Assembly (NCBI GenBank): GCA_013214705.1
Contig: JABSRZ010000005.1
Span: forward strand, 124,001 to 188,000
Origin: Hyphomicrobiales bacterium
GTDB taxonomy: Bacteria > Pseudomonadota > Alphaproteobacteria > Rhizobiales > OSC116
Direction: 5' to 3'
DNA: 64,000 nt
The translations under genes and the position numbers were made by a program. Under the pieces are notes generated by a model. It ran no database searches, had not been told where the DNA came from, and was given only the letters and a program-made list of their open reading frames with translations. This document shows positions 51,395 through 61,117 of the stretch, piece by piece (the stretch's first letter is position 1; every line of letters starts with the position of its first letter).

Positions 51395-52744
51395 TTAGCG
51401 CCGTTGAAAATCATACACTGCGCCCAATTTCATAATTTTGGTCAGCTCATCCAAAGCCGCGCAACACTCATGGTAAAACCCGATATCAGCCATATCGGCA
51501 ATTTCCAAACGGTCGCGATAATGTTTATGCACCCATGTCACCAAATCGGCATATAGGTCATCATCTAACAACACCCGCGCGTTAATCGCTTTCACTTGCG
51601 CGTCATTCATCAGCACCCGCAAGCGCAAACAGGCTGGCCCGCCGCCATTTTGCATGCTTTGTTTGACGTCAAAATATTTAACCGCGTTGACCGGACCATT
51701 GTCGGCTAGAATTTTACCGATAACTGCGCTAACTTGGCGGTTTTTGGTGCATTCTTCAGGCGCAATTAGGGTCATGCCATTTTTTGCATTGCCAATGATT
51801 TGACTGTTAAATAGGTAAGATGAAACCACATCTTTTATCGGCAAATCTTGTTGGCTCACCTCATGAACAAATAATTTTGCTCCCAATGCAGCTTCAATAT
51901 CGGCATATATTTTTTGGTTATCGACAAATGCCAACTCATGGCACAGAATAAAATTGCCATGCCCCACCGCAATCACATCATTATGAAACACCCCGGCGTC
52001 AATCGCATCTGGGTTTTGTTGCCCAAACACAGTTTTTAGCTCTGGCAACCCGTGTTGCCGGGCTATAATGCGCGAGGCTTCTAAGGTTTGCCGCGCCGGG
52101 TATCTTTGCGGTTTTATGCCTGTTGCCAAAGCGTCAGCACCAAAGGTAAAAAACTCAACACCTTGGTGATTAATGTCATCAAAAAACCGCGTATGGTTGG
52201 CCGCGCCTTCATCGCCAAAAATAATATTTTGCGGCAAAGCGGCATGATGATCAAAATGCGCCGGGTCGGCAAAAATGCTTTTCAGCACCCGCCCGGTGAC
52301 CACATGTTCAACCGATCGATGATACATAGCCACCAGATTGGCCGGGGTAAAATGCAATTTGCCATTATGTGTGTCTAATGAGGGCGATATGGTGGCAGCA
52401 TTGGCCGTCCACATGCTGGCGGCACTGCAACATTTGGCAAATATTTGCGGGTGATGTTTGGCCGCTTGTTCAATAATTTCGGCATCATTGCCCGCAAAGC
52501 CCAATTGGCGCAACGCTGGCATAAATGGCCTTTCTTGCGGGGGTAAAATAGCCTGCCCCCAGAGCCCATTTTCAAGCCCCATATCGGCCAGTGTTTTGGC
52601 CTTTAGCAAGCCCTGTAACGCCGCTTGTTTCGGGTTCGAAACCAATGCTGCATTGCCACTAGATGCCACGTTGCCAAAGCTATGCCCACCATAATGGTGC
52701 GACAGGCCAACTAAACCATCAAAATTATATTCTTTAAATGTCAT
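51395..52744 (-). CDS. astB: N-succinylarginine dihydrolase
   Basis: A 449-residue guanidino-group hydrolase that converts succinylarginine to succinylornithine, ammonia and CO2. Family segments are FDGLVGLSHHYGGHSFGN, MWTANAATISPSLDT, HNDVIAVGHGNFILCHE and the catalytic-Cys context MQNGGGPACLRLRV. It is the last gene of the operon, with an 11-bp overlap with astD. It converges with ubiV, 11 bp apart. Confidence 0.95.
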   Translation of the reverse strand: MTFKEYNFDGLVGLSHHYGGHSFGNVASSGNAALVSNPKQAALQGLLKAKTLADMGLENGLWGQAILPPQERPFMPALRQLGFAGNDAEIIEQAAKHHPQIFAKCCSAASMWTANAATISPSLDTHNGKLHFTPANLVAMYHRSVEHVVTGRVLKSIFADPAHFDHHAALPQNIIFGDEGAANHTRFFDDINHQGVEFFTFGADALATGIKPQRYPARQTLEASRIIARQHGLPELKTVFGQQNPDAIDAGVFHNDVIAVGHGNFILCHELAFVDNQKIYADIEAALGAKLFVHEVSQQDLPIKDVVSSYLFNSQIIGNAKNGMTLIAPEECTKNRQVSAVIGKILADNGPVNAVKYFDVKQSMQNGGGPACLRLRVLMNDAQVKAINARVLLDDDLYADLVTWVHKHYRDRLEIADMADIGFYHECCAALDELTKIMKLGAVYDFQRR

Positions 52745-54221
52745 CGTTCACCTGTTGGCGGTTAAAGCCCACTGGTAGATTTGCCGGCAATACGGGTTTT
52801 TCAGCTTCCATCGAGGCGATGGGGTAGGCGCAATAATCGGCCGCATAAAAAGCGCTTGGCCGGTGGTTGCCACTGCAGCCAACACCGCCAAATGGCGCTG
52901 CGCCCGATGCCCCCGTGGTCTGGCGGTTAAAATTGATAATGCCCGCGTTAGAGGAGGCTAAAAATCGCTCATAAAGCCCGCGGTCATCCGATATCACCCC
53001 GGCCGAAAGTCCATATTTGGTATTGTTGGCAAGCTCAATGGCGGCGGCAAAATCATCAACTCTATAGACTTGCAATAACGGCGCAAATATCTCTTCATCT
53101 TCTATCAGTTGGGCATTTGTCACGTCGATAATGGCCGGCGTCACCAAGGCCTCAATGTCTCTTAACCGCTGGGGCATTAATATCGGGACGCCGCCATTTT
53201 GCACCAATTGCTCACAGGCCAACATATAATTAGTCGCCACCTTGCCGCTGACCAAAGCGCTCATATATGGCGGTTGCTCATCATCCCACAAGCCAATGGT
53301 TAGGTTGCTAGTCATTTGGGTTAATGTCGCCAATATCTCATCGGCTTTATCGGTCTCTATAATAAGCCTGCGGGCGCAGGTGCAGCGCTGACCGGACGAG
53401 ATAAATGCCGATTGAATGATGTGATAACAAACGGCTTCCACATCTTTAACATCCCACACAATCAGAGGGTTATTGCCGCCCATTTCTAACGCCAACATCA
53501 CCTCTGGCCGCCCTCCAAATTGTTGATGAATTAACTTGCCAGTGGCAGATGAGCCGGTGAAAAACAAGCCATTAATATCGGCTTTGGCCAACGCCATGCC
53601 AACAGATTTTTCACCTTGCAATAGGTTCATGACCCCGTTTGGCAGGCCAGCCTGATGCCATAAATCCACCATCAGCCCGCCAGTTTTGGGGGTGATTTCA
53701 CTAGGTTTGAACAAGATGCAATTGCCAGCCAACAGCGCTGGCACTATGTGGCCGTTGGGCAGATGGCAGGGGAAATTATATGGCCCAAACACCGCCACCA
53801 CGCCATGGGCTTTGTGTCGCAAAGCGCTGCTAAAACCATCAAATTGTTTGGTTTCATGGCCGGTACGTTGGCCATATGAGCTTTCACTTAAGGCTATTTT
53901 ACCAATCATCGCACCCACTTCGCCCAAACTATCCCATAAGGCTTTGCCGGTTTCAATGCTGATGGATTTGGCAATTTTGGGCTTGTGCAGCTCTATTAAA
54001 TTTCGAAATTTTCTGACAATCTTGGCCCGCTTTTCATAGCCCAATTGCCCCCATTTATTTTGCGCTGCATGCGCCGCTTGGCAGGCTAGGTCAACTTGCT
54101 TGGAACTGGCGGCATGGCCTTGCCAAACAACCGCCTCGCGAGATGGGTCAATAGAGCTAAAAACCTCGCCTTCACCCTGCACCCATTGGCCATTTATATA
54201 GCAGTCAGTTTCATAACTCAT
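52734..54221 (-). CDS. astD: Succinylglutamate-semialdehyde dehydrogenase
   Basis: A 495-residue aldehyde dehydrogenase. The catalytic cysteine is in SGQRCTCARRL and the catalytic Glu in LALEMGGNNPLIVWDV; GVVAVFGPYNFPCHLPNGHI is diagnostic of AstD. It oxidises succinylglutamate semialdehyde to succinylglutamate with NAD. Its ATG overlaps the astA stop (ATGA). Confidence 0.95.
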   Translation of the reverse strand: MSYETDCYINGQWVQGEGEVFSSIDPSREAVVWQGHAASSKQVDLACQAAHAAQNKWGQLGYEKRAKIVRKFRNLIELHKPKIAKSISIETGKALWDSLGEVGAMIGKIALSESSYGQRTGHETKQFDGFSSALRHKAHGVVAVFGPYNFPCHLPNGHIVPALLAGNCILFKPSEITPKTGGLMVDLWHQAGLPNGVMNLLQGEKSVGMALAKADINGLFFTGSSATGKLIHQQFGGRPEVMLALEMGGNNPLIVWDVKDVEAVCYHIIQSAFISSGQRCTCARRLIIETDKADEILATLTQMTSNLTIGLWDDEQPPYMSALVSGKVATNYMLACEQLVQNGGVPILMPQRLRDIEALVTPAIIDVTNAQLIEDEEIFAPLLQVYRVDDFAAAIELANNTKYGLSAGVISDDRGLYERFLASSNAGIINFNRQTTGASGAAPFGGVGCSGNHRPSAFYAADYCAYPIASMEAEKPVLPANLPVGFNRQQVNDDI

Positions 54222-55273
54222 TGGTTTTTGACTCCAAATTTATGGTTATTCACCACCCGGCCGGGCGCCACTTTTATCCTGTCACCAATTTTTAGCCCCA
54301 AAATGTCGGCCAAATTTTGGTTTATTTTAATCCGCGGCCCGTCTTCTTCCACATCGGCTAAGCAACATTTAAAATCGGCCAAACCTTCGGTGGCGATTAA
54401 TTGTTTATTCTTGGTTTCGGGCAAATCACTAAACCCAGATATCCGCCGCGTTTGGGTTTGCCTGATGGTATAAATATCCTGCGTATAAGCTTCAACCGTC
54501 GGGCCGCCATCAAAAATATCAACATAATTGGTAAATTTAAAACCTTCTTTTTCGAGCATTTTTAACGCGGGCATACTGGCCGGAAACGGCACCCCAATGG
54601 CCTCTTGTGCGGCTTTAGGCAATAGGTCGATATAGATCGGGTATTTAGGCATTAAGTCAGATATAAAGCGTTTATCGCTGACGCCAGACATAATATCGGC
54701 CTCGTCAAACGCAATGCCGAAGAATTTTTTGCCCAATTGCTCCCACACCGGTGATTGGTCATTTTCGTCTCTAAAACCGCGCATTTCGGCAATGGTTTTT
54801 TCGCCAAATCTTTCCGGTCGGTTGCCCATCAACATGTAGCGCGCGCGCGATAATAATGAGCCATTGCCACTTATTCTAAATTCAGGCAATAAGAATAATG
54901 AGCCTATCTCGGTCGACCCGGTAAAATCATTGGTCAAGGTGAGCAGGCGAGTTTCTTGAATATGGTCAAGCTCGGGGCAGCGTTGCATCACCCGCAAAAC
55001 TTTATAAGTGTAAAATGGCAGGTTTAGCCCAACATTGGTATACACCGCCGAGGTGCCGACCAAGTCACCGGTTTCGACATCTTCTAACACCATAAAATAG
55101 GTAGCCACGTCTTTGTCGGTAAATTTAGTCCCGCAGGCCTTCACACTATCGGCAATGCGTTTGGCCAATAATTTTAGATCCGCTGGCATGCTGGTCATGC
55201 CGCCGCCCGTTTTTTTGGCCAGCCGCATTAAATTGTCTAGGTCTGCTGTTTGCACCGGTCTTACAATTTGCAT
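54218..55273 (-). CDS. astA: Arginine N-succinyltransferase
   Basis: A 351-residue GNAT-like enzyme that starts arginine breakdown by succinylating arginine from succinyl-CoA. The start MQIVRPVQTADLDNLMRLA, GGGMTSMPAD, STEIGSLFLLPEFR and YVDIFDGGPTVEAYTQDI are family signatures. AGAGGT precedes the ATG. It lies 2 bp after the M20 hydrolase gene. Confidence 0.95.
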   Translation of the reverse strand: MQIVRPVQTADLDNLMRLAKKTGGGMTSMPADLKLLAKRIADSVKACGTKFTDKDVATYFMVLEDVETGDLVGTSAVYTNVGLNLPFYTYKVLRVMQRCPELDHIQETRLLTLTNDFTGSTEIGSLFLLPEFRISGNGSLLSRARYMLMGNRPERFGEKTIAEMRGFRDENDQSPVWEQLGKKFFGIAFDEADIMSGVSDKRFISDLMPKYPIYIDLLPKAAQEAIGVPFPASMPALKMLEKEGFKFTNYVDIFDGGPTVEAYTQDIYTIRQTQTRRISGFSDLPETKNKQLIATEGLADFKCCLADVEEDGPRIKINQNLADILGLKIGDRIKVAPGRVVNNHKFGVKNQ

Positions 55274-55275
55274 AT

Positions 55276-56517
55276 CTACCTCTTTTTTTCCACATCGCGA
55301 ATATAGTTAAATTCGCCTGCCGCCATACGCATTAAAATGAGTGCCAAAAATTCGGCACGTTCAGTTAAACTTTCAATAATCATATATTCGTTAGGGCTGT
55401 GTATGCTGCCGCCACGCACGCCCAATGTATCTACATTCGGCAACCCGGCTTGCGCCATATTATTACCATCGCACACCCCGCCAGTATGTTTAAACGCCAC
55501 GTCCATGGCCAATTGATTGCCAGTATCGGTTATAAAATTTTGTAAATTCCTATTGGCCTTGGTTGCTGGTTTTGGGTTGCGGGTCATGCCGCCAAACAGG
55601 CTCACCTCGTAACCAGATTGCTGGTTATATTCTGCCACAATATTTTGTAGCTCTTGGGTAAACCATGCCGAGTCTGGCTTGGTATTTAAGCGGCAATTAA
55701 ACCGGCCAACCGCCATATCGGGCACCGTGTTTAGCGCCCCACCACCGACAATTTGGGCAATGTTAATTGTCAATTCATTCCGCGCACCATTTAACGCTTC
55801 TATCTCGGTTAAAACCTGCATTAAATGCACCAACGCATTGCGGCCAAGCTCAATTTCGCGCCCCGCATGGGCAGCGCGGCCTTTAACCCGCAGGCTAAAA
55901 TTACCCGAGCCTTTGCGAGCGCCAACCAATGTGCCATCGGCCAACGCTGGCTCGACAATAAACCCAACATCATGATATTGCGCCCGCTCGGTTATATAAG
56001 CGCCAGAGGCTGGCGAGCCTATTTCTTCATCAGGGTTGAGCAATATTTCGATGCCCAGCTCATCCATCAAGCCAGATTTTTGCAACGCCTGCAATGCATA
56101 AAGCATCACCACCATGCCGCCTTTAAGGTCGGCAACGCCGGGGCCATTTAGCTGGCCGTCACTAATTTCGCAGGTTTGGAAACTGTCATTAATGGCATAT
56201 ACAGTGTCATAATGGGCAACTAGTAAAACAGACCGCTTACCGGGGTTTGGCCTGTTTATGCGCAATATTGGCGGGCTTTTATGGCTGGTTTCTACCCCCG
56301 TATCACTAAGCATTATGCGTTCTGGCAGCTCAATCTGTTCCACTTCACCCAAGCAAGAAAATTCGGTTCGCAGCATATCTGCAAAGCTCATCAAGCCTGT
56401 ATAATTGCCACTACCAGTGTTTATATTTGCCCATTTTATGGTTTTGGCCAGCATCTCAGCTTGCTGGTTTTGCAACCAGTCAAATGTCTTTTGGTGGCTA
56501 AGCTTTAAATCGCTCAT
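55276..56517 (-). CDS. M20 family metallohydrolase in the ast operon
   Basis: A 413-residue zinc peptidase of the M20 (carboxypeptidase G2-like) family. Metal and catalytic residues are seen in VAHYDTVYA, GPGVADLKGG, NPDEEIGSP and the C-terminal GSIHSPNEYM; the dimerisation domain is at ~190-300. It is the first gene of the ast operon. The classical succinylglutamate desuccinylase AstE (M14-like) is missing, so this enzyme may hydrolyse succinylglutamate to glutamate and succinate. That substitution is inferred from position and from M20 chemistry on N-acyl glutamates. Confidence 0.85.
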   Translation of the reverse strand: MSDLKLSHQKTFDWLQNQQAEMLAKTIKWANINTGSGNYTGLMSFADMLRTEFSCLGEVEQIELPERIMLSDTGVETSHKSPPILRINRPNPGKRSVLLVAHYDTVYAINDSFQTCEISDGQLNGPGVADLKGGMVVMLYALQALQKSGLMDELGIEILLNPDEEIGSPASGAYITERAQYHDVGFIVEPALADGTLVGARKGSGNFSLRVKGRAAHAGREIELGRNALVHLMQVLTEIEALNGARNELTINIAQIVGGGALNTVPDMAVGRFNCRLNTKPDSAWFTQELQNIVAEYNQQSGYEVSLFGGMTRNPKPATKANRNLQNFITDTGNQLAMDVAFKHTGGVCDGNNMAQAGLPNVDTLGVRGGSIHSPNEYMIIESLTERAEFLALILMRMAAGEFNYIRDVEKKR

Positions 56518-56730
56518 AATGGCCTTTTTTTATTTCTATCATCATTCAATGCAGCTTAGCTCAATGCCGCAGCAGATTCTGCTTTAGTTCTTTTTTTAAA
56601 AGCAGCAACCATTGAATTTTTATCGATTTTCAAAAATTAATTGCACAAACATCTGGCATAATGAAAATTAACTGCAATGATCAAAATAATGGTTCAGGCA
56701 AATTTCAAAAGCCATATATGAGGAGTGATT

Positions 56731-58113
56731 ATGACCACCGATAAATATAGCAAATTGGTAGAGACCAACAAAAACACCATATTCCATCCGGCATCATCTA
56801 TTTCAGATGTGCTCAATAATGGCACCACAATTTTCACCACCGGCAATGGTGCCAGAATCACCACCCATAATGAAGGTGAATTTATCGACGGCATGGCCGG
56901 CCTATGGTGCATGAATATTGGCTATGGCCGCCAGGAAATAGGCGAAACCATGTTAAATGCCGCCACAAATTTAGGCTATGCTCAAACATTTGCCGCCACC
57001 TCCAACCAGCCACAAATTGAATTGTCCGAAAAATTATTGCAGCTGACTAAAGGCGTATTTTCGCGGGTGCATTATGGCCTGTCTGGCTCAGATTGCAATG
57101 ACACCGCGTTTAAACTGATAAGGTTGTATAATAATTTACGCGGCAAACCCAATAAAAAGCACATGATGGCCAGGGTCAACGCCTATCACGGCACCACGGT
57201 GGCTGCGGCCAGCCTAACTGGCATACCCTCGTTTCACACTGCGTTTGACCTGCCAATAGACGGCATATTGCGCGCCCCGAAACCACATTTTTATGCCGAT
57301 GGCTTGGCCGGTGAAACCGAGCCACAATTCACCCAGCGGATGATGGATGAGATTGAAAAAATCATCATCGATGCTGGCGGTGCAGATTATGTTGCGGCGT
57401 TTTTTGCCGAACCTATTTATGGCGCGGGCGGGGTGATAACCCCACCACAAGGCTATTTTGTGGCGTTGCGTAAATTATGCGACAGATATGATATTTTGCT
57501 GGTTGCCGATGAGGTGATAACTGGTTTTGGCCGCACCGGCGAGTGGTTTGCCCACCAATATTATGGTTTCAAACCCGATTTAATGACCACCGCTAAAGGG
57601 TTAACATCCGGCTATTTTCCGCTTTCGGCATTATTCATTGGCCCCAAAGTTTGGGACGTTATGGTGCAAGAAGCCGACCAATTGGCGGCGTTTTTTCATG
57701 GCTTTACTTATGGCGGACACCCGACCGGCTGCGCGGTGGCGCTAAAGAATTTAGAAATTATCGAGCGCGAAAACCTAGTTGAGCGAGCAAAAACCATGGG
57801 CGATTATTTACACCGCGAATTGCGCAACCGCCTACAAGGCAGCCAAATTATTGGCGAAATAAGAGGCGCTGGCTTGCTTGCCGGTTTGCAACTTGTCAAA
57901 AGCCAAGACCTCAAACAGTTTTTCGCTAAATCCGACAAAGCGGCGGTAAAACTGCAAGCGGCCGTACGCAAGCATAAAGTGTTGTTGCGCGGCCTGCCAA
58001 CCGCCGATGCGCTGGCCATCAGCCCAAGTTTTGTCATCAAACAATCCGAAATAGATAGCTTGGTGAGCGCAGTGGTCGCCGGGGTCGAGGAAATAGAGAA
58101 CATTTTGTTATAG
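56731..58113 (+). CDS. Class III (omega) aminotransferase
   Basis: A 460-residue PLP aminotransferase of the putrescine/beta-alanine:pyruvate type. Features: DGMAGLWCMNIGYGRQEIGE, NAYHGTTVAAASLTG, LLVADEVITGFGRTGEWF and the Schiff-base lysine in MTTAKGLTSGYFPLSA. The ATG at 56731 has AGGAG directly upstream; a GTG six bases earlier is possible. It is divergent from the ast operon, where the succinylornithine aminotransferase astC is absent, so it might fill that role; polyamine transamination is the alternative. Confidence 0.87.
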   Translation: MTTDKYSKLVETNKNTIFHPASSISDVLNNGTTIFTTGNGARITTHNEGEFIDGMAGLWCMNIGYGRQEIGETMLNAATNLGYAQTFAATSNQPQIELSEKLLQLTKGVFSRVHYGLSGSDCNDTAFKLIRLYNNLRGKPNKKHMMARVNAYHGTTVAAASLTGIPSFHTAFDLPIDGILRAPKPHFYADGLAGETEPQFTQRMMDEIEKIIIDAGGADYVAAFFAEPIYGAGGVITPPQGYFVALRKLCDRYDILLVADEVITGFGRTGEWFAHQYYGFKPDLMTTAKGLTSGYFPLSALFIGPKVWDVMVQEADQLAAFFHGFTYGGHPTGCAVALKNLEIIERENLVERAKTMGDYLHRELRNRLQGSQIIGEIRGAGLLAGLQLVKSQDLKQFFAKSDKAAVKLQAAVRKHKVLLRGLPTADALAISPSFVIKQSEIDSLVSAVVAGVEEIENILL

Positions 58114-58171
58114 ATTTCATAGCAAAAATCCCGCTATCATAAGGCCACAATAAAGTGAGGGCAATATAGTG

Positions 58172-59128
58172 ATGCAGGCATTGGTTTATAACAGATATGG
58201 CACACCAGATGTGCTTAGCATGCGGGATGTGCCAATACCCACACCAAAAGATTATGAAGTGCAACTCAAAATTCACGCTGCGTCGCTAAATTCATGGGAT
58301 TGGGATAAGCTAACCGGCAAACTCACGCCCGGCCGCAAACCCAGCCACCCGATATTAGGCGCAGATATGGCCGGCATTGTCACCGCCATCGGCAGCAAGG
58401 TTAGCCAGTTTAACCTCGGCGACGCGGTATTTGGCGACAATTCGGGCGGCAATTGGGGCGGTTTTGCGCAATATGCCTGCATGCCCGAAAATATGCTGGT
58501 TTTAAAACCTTCTAACATGAGCTTTGCGCAAGCGGCCGCCATACCACAAGCCGCAACTTTGGCAATTCAGGCGTTAAACGACAGCGGCAGCATCGTGGCC
58601 GGGCAGAAAATTCTCATCAATGGCGCTGGCGGTGGGGTGGGTACATTCGCCTTGCAAATGGCCAAGGCTTCGGGCGCGCATGTGACCTGTGTCGACAAAG
58701 CCGAAAAATTAGCCATGTTGCAAAAATTGGGCGCAGATGTGGTGATAGACTATCGCAACCAAGATTTTACCGCCAATGGCCAAACCTATGACATGGTGTT
58801 AGACGTGATGGCCAACCACAGCCTGTCAGTGTTAAAAAACTGCTTAAAACCTCAAGGCCGCTATATAATTGTTGGCGGTGCGACTTGGCTTATTATGAAA
58901 TGTATAGCTTTATACCCGCTCATCGGGCGTGGAAAAAGCAAAAAACTGAAACTATTGTGGCACCGGCCAAACCAAACAGATTTGCAACGGCTCAAAACAT
59001 TGTTTGACAATGGCACTTTCAAGCCAATTATCGACACTGTCTACCCACTAGCAGATGCCGCTGAGGCCTTTGCCAAAATTGGCGCGGGGCAGGTGCAAGG
59101 CAAATTGATCATCAGTATAGATCATTAA
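58172..59128 (+). CDS. NAD(P)-dependent quinone oxidoreductase-like MDR protein
   Basis: A 318-residue zinc-free medium-chain reductase. The start MQALVYNRYGTPDVLSMRDV, HPILGADMAGIV and the NADPH site ILINGAGGGVGTFALQMAKA are typical; the zinc-binding residues are absent. The C-terminus KIGAGQVQGKLIIS is standard. The physiological substrate (quinone or enone) is unknown. A GTG directly before the ATG is an alternative start. It lies 58 bp after the aminotransferase and could be co-transcribed. Confidence 0.85.
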   Translation: MQALVYNRYGTPDVLSMRDVPIPTPKDYEVQLKIHAASLNSWDWDKLTGKLTPGRKPSHPILGADMAGIVTAIGSKVSQFNLGDAVFGDNSGGNWGGFAQYACMPENMLVLKPSNMSFAQAAAIPQAATLAIQALNDSGSIVAGQKILINGAGGGVGTFALQMAKASGAHVTCVDKAEKLAMLQKLGADVVIDYRNQDFTANGQTYDMVLDVMANHSLSVLKNCLKPQGRYIIVGGATWLIMKCIALYPLIGRGKSKKLKLLWHRPNQTDLQRLKTLFDNGTFKPIIDTVYPLADAAEAFAKIGAGQVQGKLIISIDH

Positions 59129-59129
59129 C

Positions 59130-59465
59130 TTAGCGGTTAAATTTTGCTTTATTTTGCCGGGCATATACCACCACATCATAAGCATCAAACGCCAAACTCA
59201 CCAGTGTGACCGCCACAGAAACCATAAGCCAAAGCCAACCAAGGGCTGTGCATCAGCCCCATCAATTTAGAAAATCCGGTCATATACACAATCAGATAGC
59301 CGATGGGCATGCCGATGGCGGCGCTAAAAAATGTTAGCTGTGCTACCATATGACCTAAAAAAATAGCGGCACAATGGCATTTACCAACACCATAAAGCCA
59401 AACCAAATTTGCACCCATAAGGGCATGGCCAGCAAACCCCGCCCCATCAATACCAATGTTCGCAT
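59130..59465 (-). pseudogene. Frameshifted small integral membrane protein
   Basis: The start at 59465 has a strong AGGAGGG site. The frame begins MRTLVLMGRGLLAMPLWVQI and breaks at a run of seven T (around 59350). It continues one frame over as FLGHMVAQLTFFSAAIGMPI, and after a second shift ends as LVSLAFDAYDVVVYARQNK. Corrected, it is a ~112-residue four-helix protein of a conserved but uncharacterised alphaproteobacterial type. Either two indels inactivate it or the homopolymer is a sequencing error. Confidence 0.65.
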
Positions 59466-59657
59466 AAGTTTACCCTCCTGCTTGAATTGTAGCGTAACTA
59501 TTAACAATTGCAAAATGTCTAAATATAATTATGGCCGCAACATTGCTTTTTAGCCGCCGCAATGGTTACATAGCGATGGAGGATAAGATCAATTATCATC
59601 GGCTTACGCATTATTCATTTCTTAAATACCCATTCACAAAACTATAAAGGCAGATCT

Positions 59658-59999
59658 ATGAAACATTTTAAAACTCTAAAAAACTTAGCCGCTGGCTTGG
59701 CTTTGGGCATATTGATAGCGGTATTTGGCTCATTCAATCTGGCAAATGCCGAAACCTATAATATTGACATTAAGGGCTTTGCTTTTTCTGAAGAAATATT
59801 AGAAGTTAAAGTTGGCGATATCATCATCTGGACCAACCAAGATGGCGCACCGCATACCGCCACTGCTGATGACAGAAGCTGGGACACTGGTCGCTTAAAT
59901 AAGGGCCAGTCCTTCAACATCACCGTTACTACAGACATGGTGTTAAGCTATTTCTGCAATTTTCATCGGAATATGAAGGCTAAAATAGTCATTAACTAG
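59658..59999 (+). CDS. Cupredoxin (amicyanin/plastocyanin-like)
   Basis: A 113-residue periplasmic blue-copper protein. The signal peptide spans ~1-31 (cut near ANA-E). The copper ligands are the His in GAPHTATADD and the Cys, His and Met in YFCNFHRNM. It should shuttle electrons in the periplasm. It stands alone, with its own downstream terminator. Its redox partner is not evident in the window. Confidence 0.92.
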   Translation: MKHFKTLKNLAAGLALGILIAVFGSFNLANAETYNIDIKGFAFSEEILEVKVGDIIIWTNQDGAPHTATADDRSWDTGRLNKGQSFNITVTTDMVLSYFCNFHRNMKAKIVIN

Positions 60000-60013
60000 A
60001 CCAAAATCTAGCT

Positions 60014-60040
60014 GGCGGTTGCAAAACCGCCGCTTTTTTT
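60014..60040 (+). terminator. Rho-independent terminator after the cupredoxin gene
   Basis: GGCGGTT at 60014-60020 pairs with AACCGCC ending at 60032, followed by a run of seven T at 60034-60040. It lies 15 bp after the cupredoxin stop. Confidence 0.85.
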
Positions 60041-60075
60041 GCCCATCAGTTTTTGCGCCTATTTAGCCATTGAAT

Positions 60076-61062
60076 TTAAGCCGAGCAAGACCCGCCGCCC
60101 AATACACAGAATTTGGCACAATGTTGGTGGTTAAGTTTAACCGCGCCGCCTTTGAAATTGCCGCCATTGGCAGTTAGGCTTTGTTTAAGGCTGGTGCCCA
60201 TATCAAATTCTTCATCAAATGCAATCAATGTGCAAGGCACAATTTTCATATTGTCCTCGCCCTTACGGTGCACAACCATGCGGCTGGAGGCGCACATTAT
60301 ATCGGTTGGGTCTAAACCCAAAATATCCCAACATTCTGTGGTTATTTCGGGCACATCTACCTGCTCGTCCATTTCAGGAAATATCACCAATTCGGCGCCA
60401 CTATAAGCATCAATCTGATAATTTCGGGCTTTAAATAACGCCGCAAACGCATCTCTTGCCGTGGTTTCATCTTCATTCCAAATAGAGCGGGCGGCAATGT
60501 TGAGTTTAAACCCGTTTTGGCTTAGCCAATCTATGCCCTCGAGCGCCTTGGTAAAATTACCCAAGCCTCGCTCTTTGTCATGATATTCTGCACTATGATG
60601 GTCGAGCGACACCCGCAGGGTGAGCTTGTCGCCAAATTCGCGCTTAATTTTTAGCAATTCTTGTTTCACATTTGGCCGCAATAATGGTTGAGTTGCGTTG
60701 GTCAGTACCAAAACTTCAAACCCATGGCTCAGCGCCATTTTTATCATTTCATTCATTTGCGGGTTCATAAACGGCTCGCCGCCGGTAAAACCAATTTCGC
60801 GGGTTGCCAGTTTCTGAGTTTTAATTTCATCAATTAGGCTTTGTAATTCGGTCGCGGTGAAATATTGCAAATCATCATTTGTCGGGCTGGAAAATATATA
60901 GCAATTCTCGCAGGTAATGTTGCATAATGTGCCGGTATTCACCCACAATGTGTCGAGTTTGGTCAAGGACACAGTCGCCCGTTCATCGCCTTTGGCGGTA
61001 AAATCTGGGTTGCGAAATTTTTGGGTCGCCAGTGCGGGGCTGTTTTTGTCGGTTGTTAGCAT
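60076..61062 (-). CDS. Radical SAM protein
   Basis: A 328-residue radical SAM enzyme. The 4Fe-4S motif is CNITCENC near residue 50 (C-x3-C-x2-C), followed by GFTGGEPFMNPQM and VLTNAT. The C-terminal tail carries extra cysteines (MCASSR, VPCTL, HCAKFCVLGGGSC), suggesting a SPASM-like auxiliary cluster. The product is unknown, and no peptide precursor gene is visible beside it. It shares orientation with the glycosyltransferase gene 55 bp upstream. Confidence 0.85.
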   Translation of the reverse strand: MLTTDKNSPALATQKFRNPDFTAKGDERATVSLTKLDTLWVNTGTLCNITCENCYIFSSPTNDDLQYFTATELQSLIDEIKTQKLATREIGFTGGEPFMNPQMNEMIKMALSHGFEVLVLTNATQPLLRPNVKQELLKIKREFGDKLTLRVSLDHHSAEYHDKERGLGNFTKALEGIDWLSQNGFKLNIAARSIWNEDETTARDAFAALFKARNYQIDAYSGAELVIFPEMDEQVDVPEITTECWDILGLDPTDIMCASSRMVVHRKGEDNMKIVPCTLIAFDEEFDMGTSLKQSLTANGGNFKGGAVKLNHQHCAKFCVLGGGSCSA

Positions 61063-61117
61063 GGCCTTAACATAGTAATTTATTCAATTAATTCCACTTT
61101 TATTTGCCAATATCACA

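Noticed and set aside
59580-59640. 23-codon frame starting MEDKINYHRL before the cupredoxin gene
   Set aside because: No ribosome binding site, no family resemblance, and it lies in the probable promoter/leader region.
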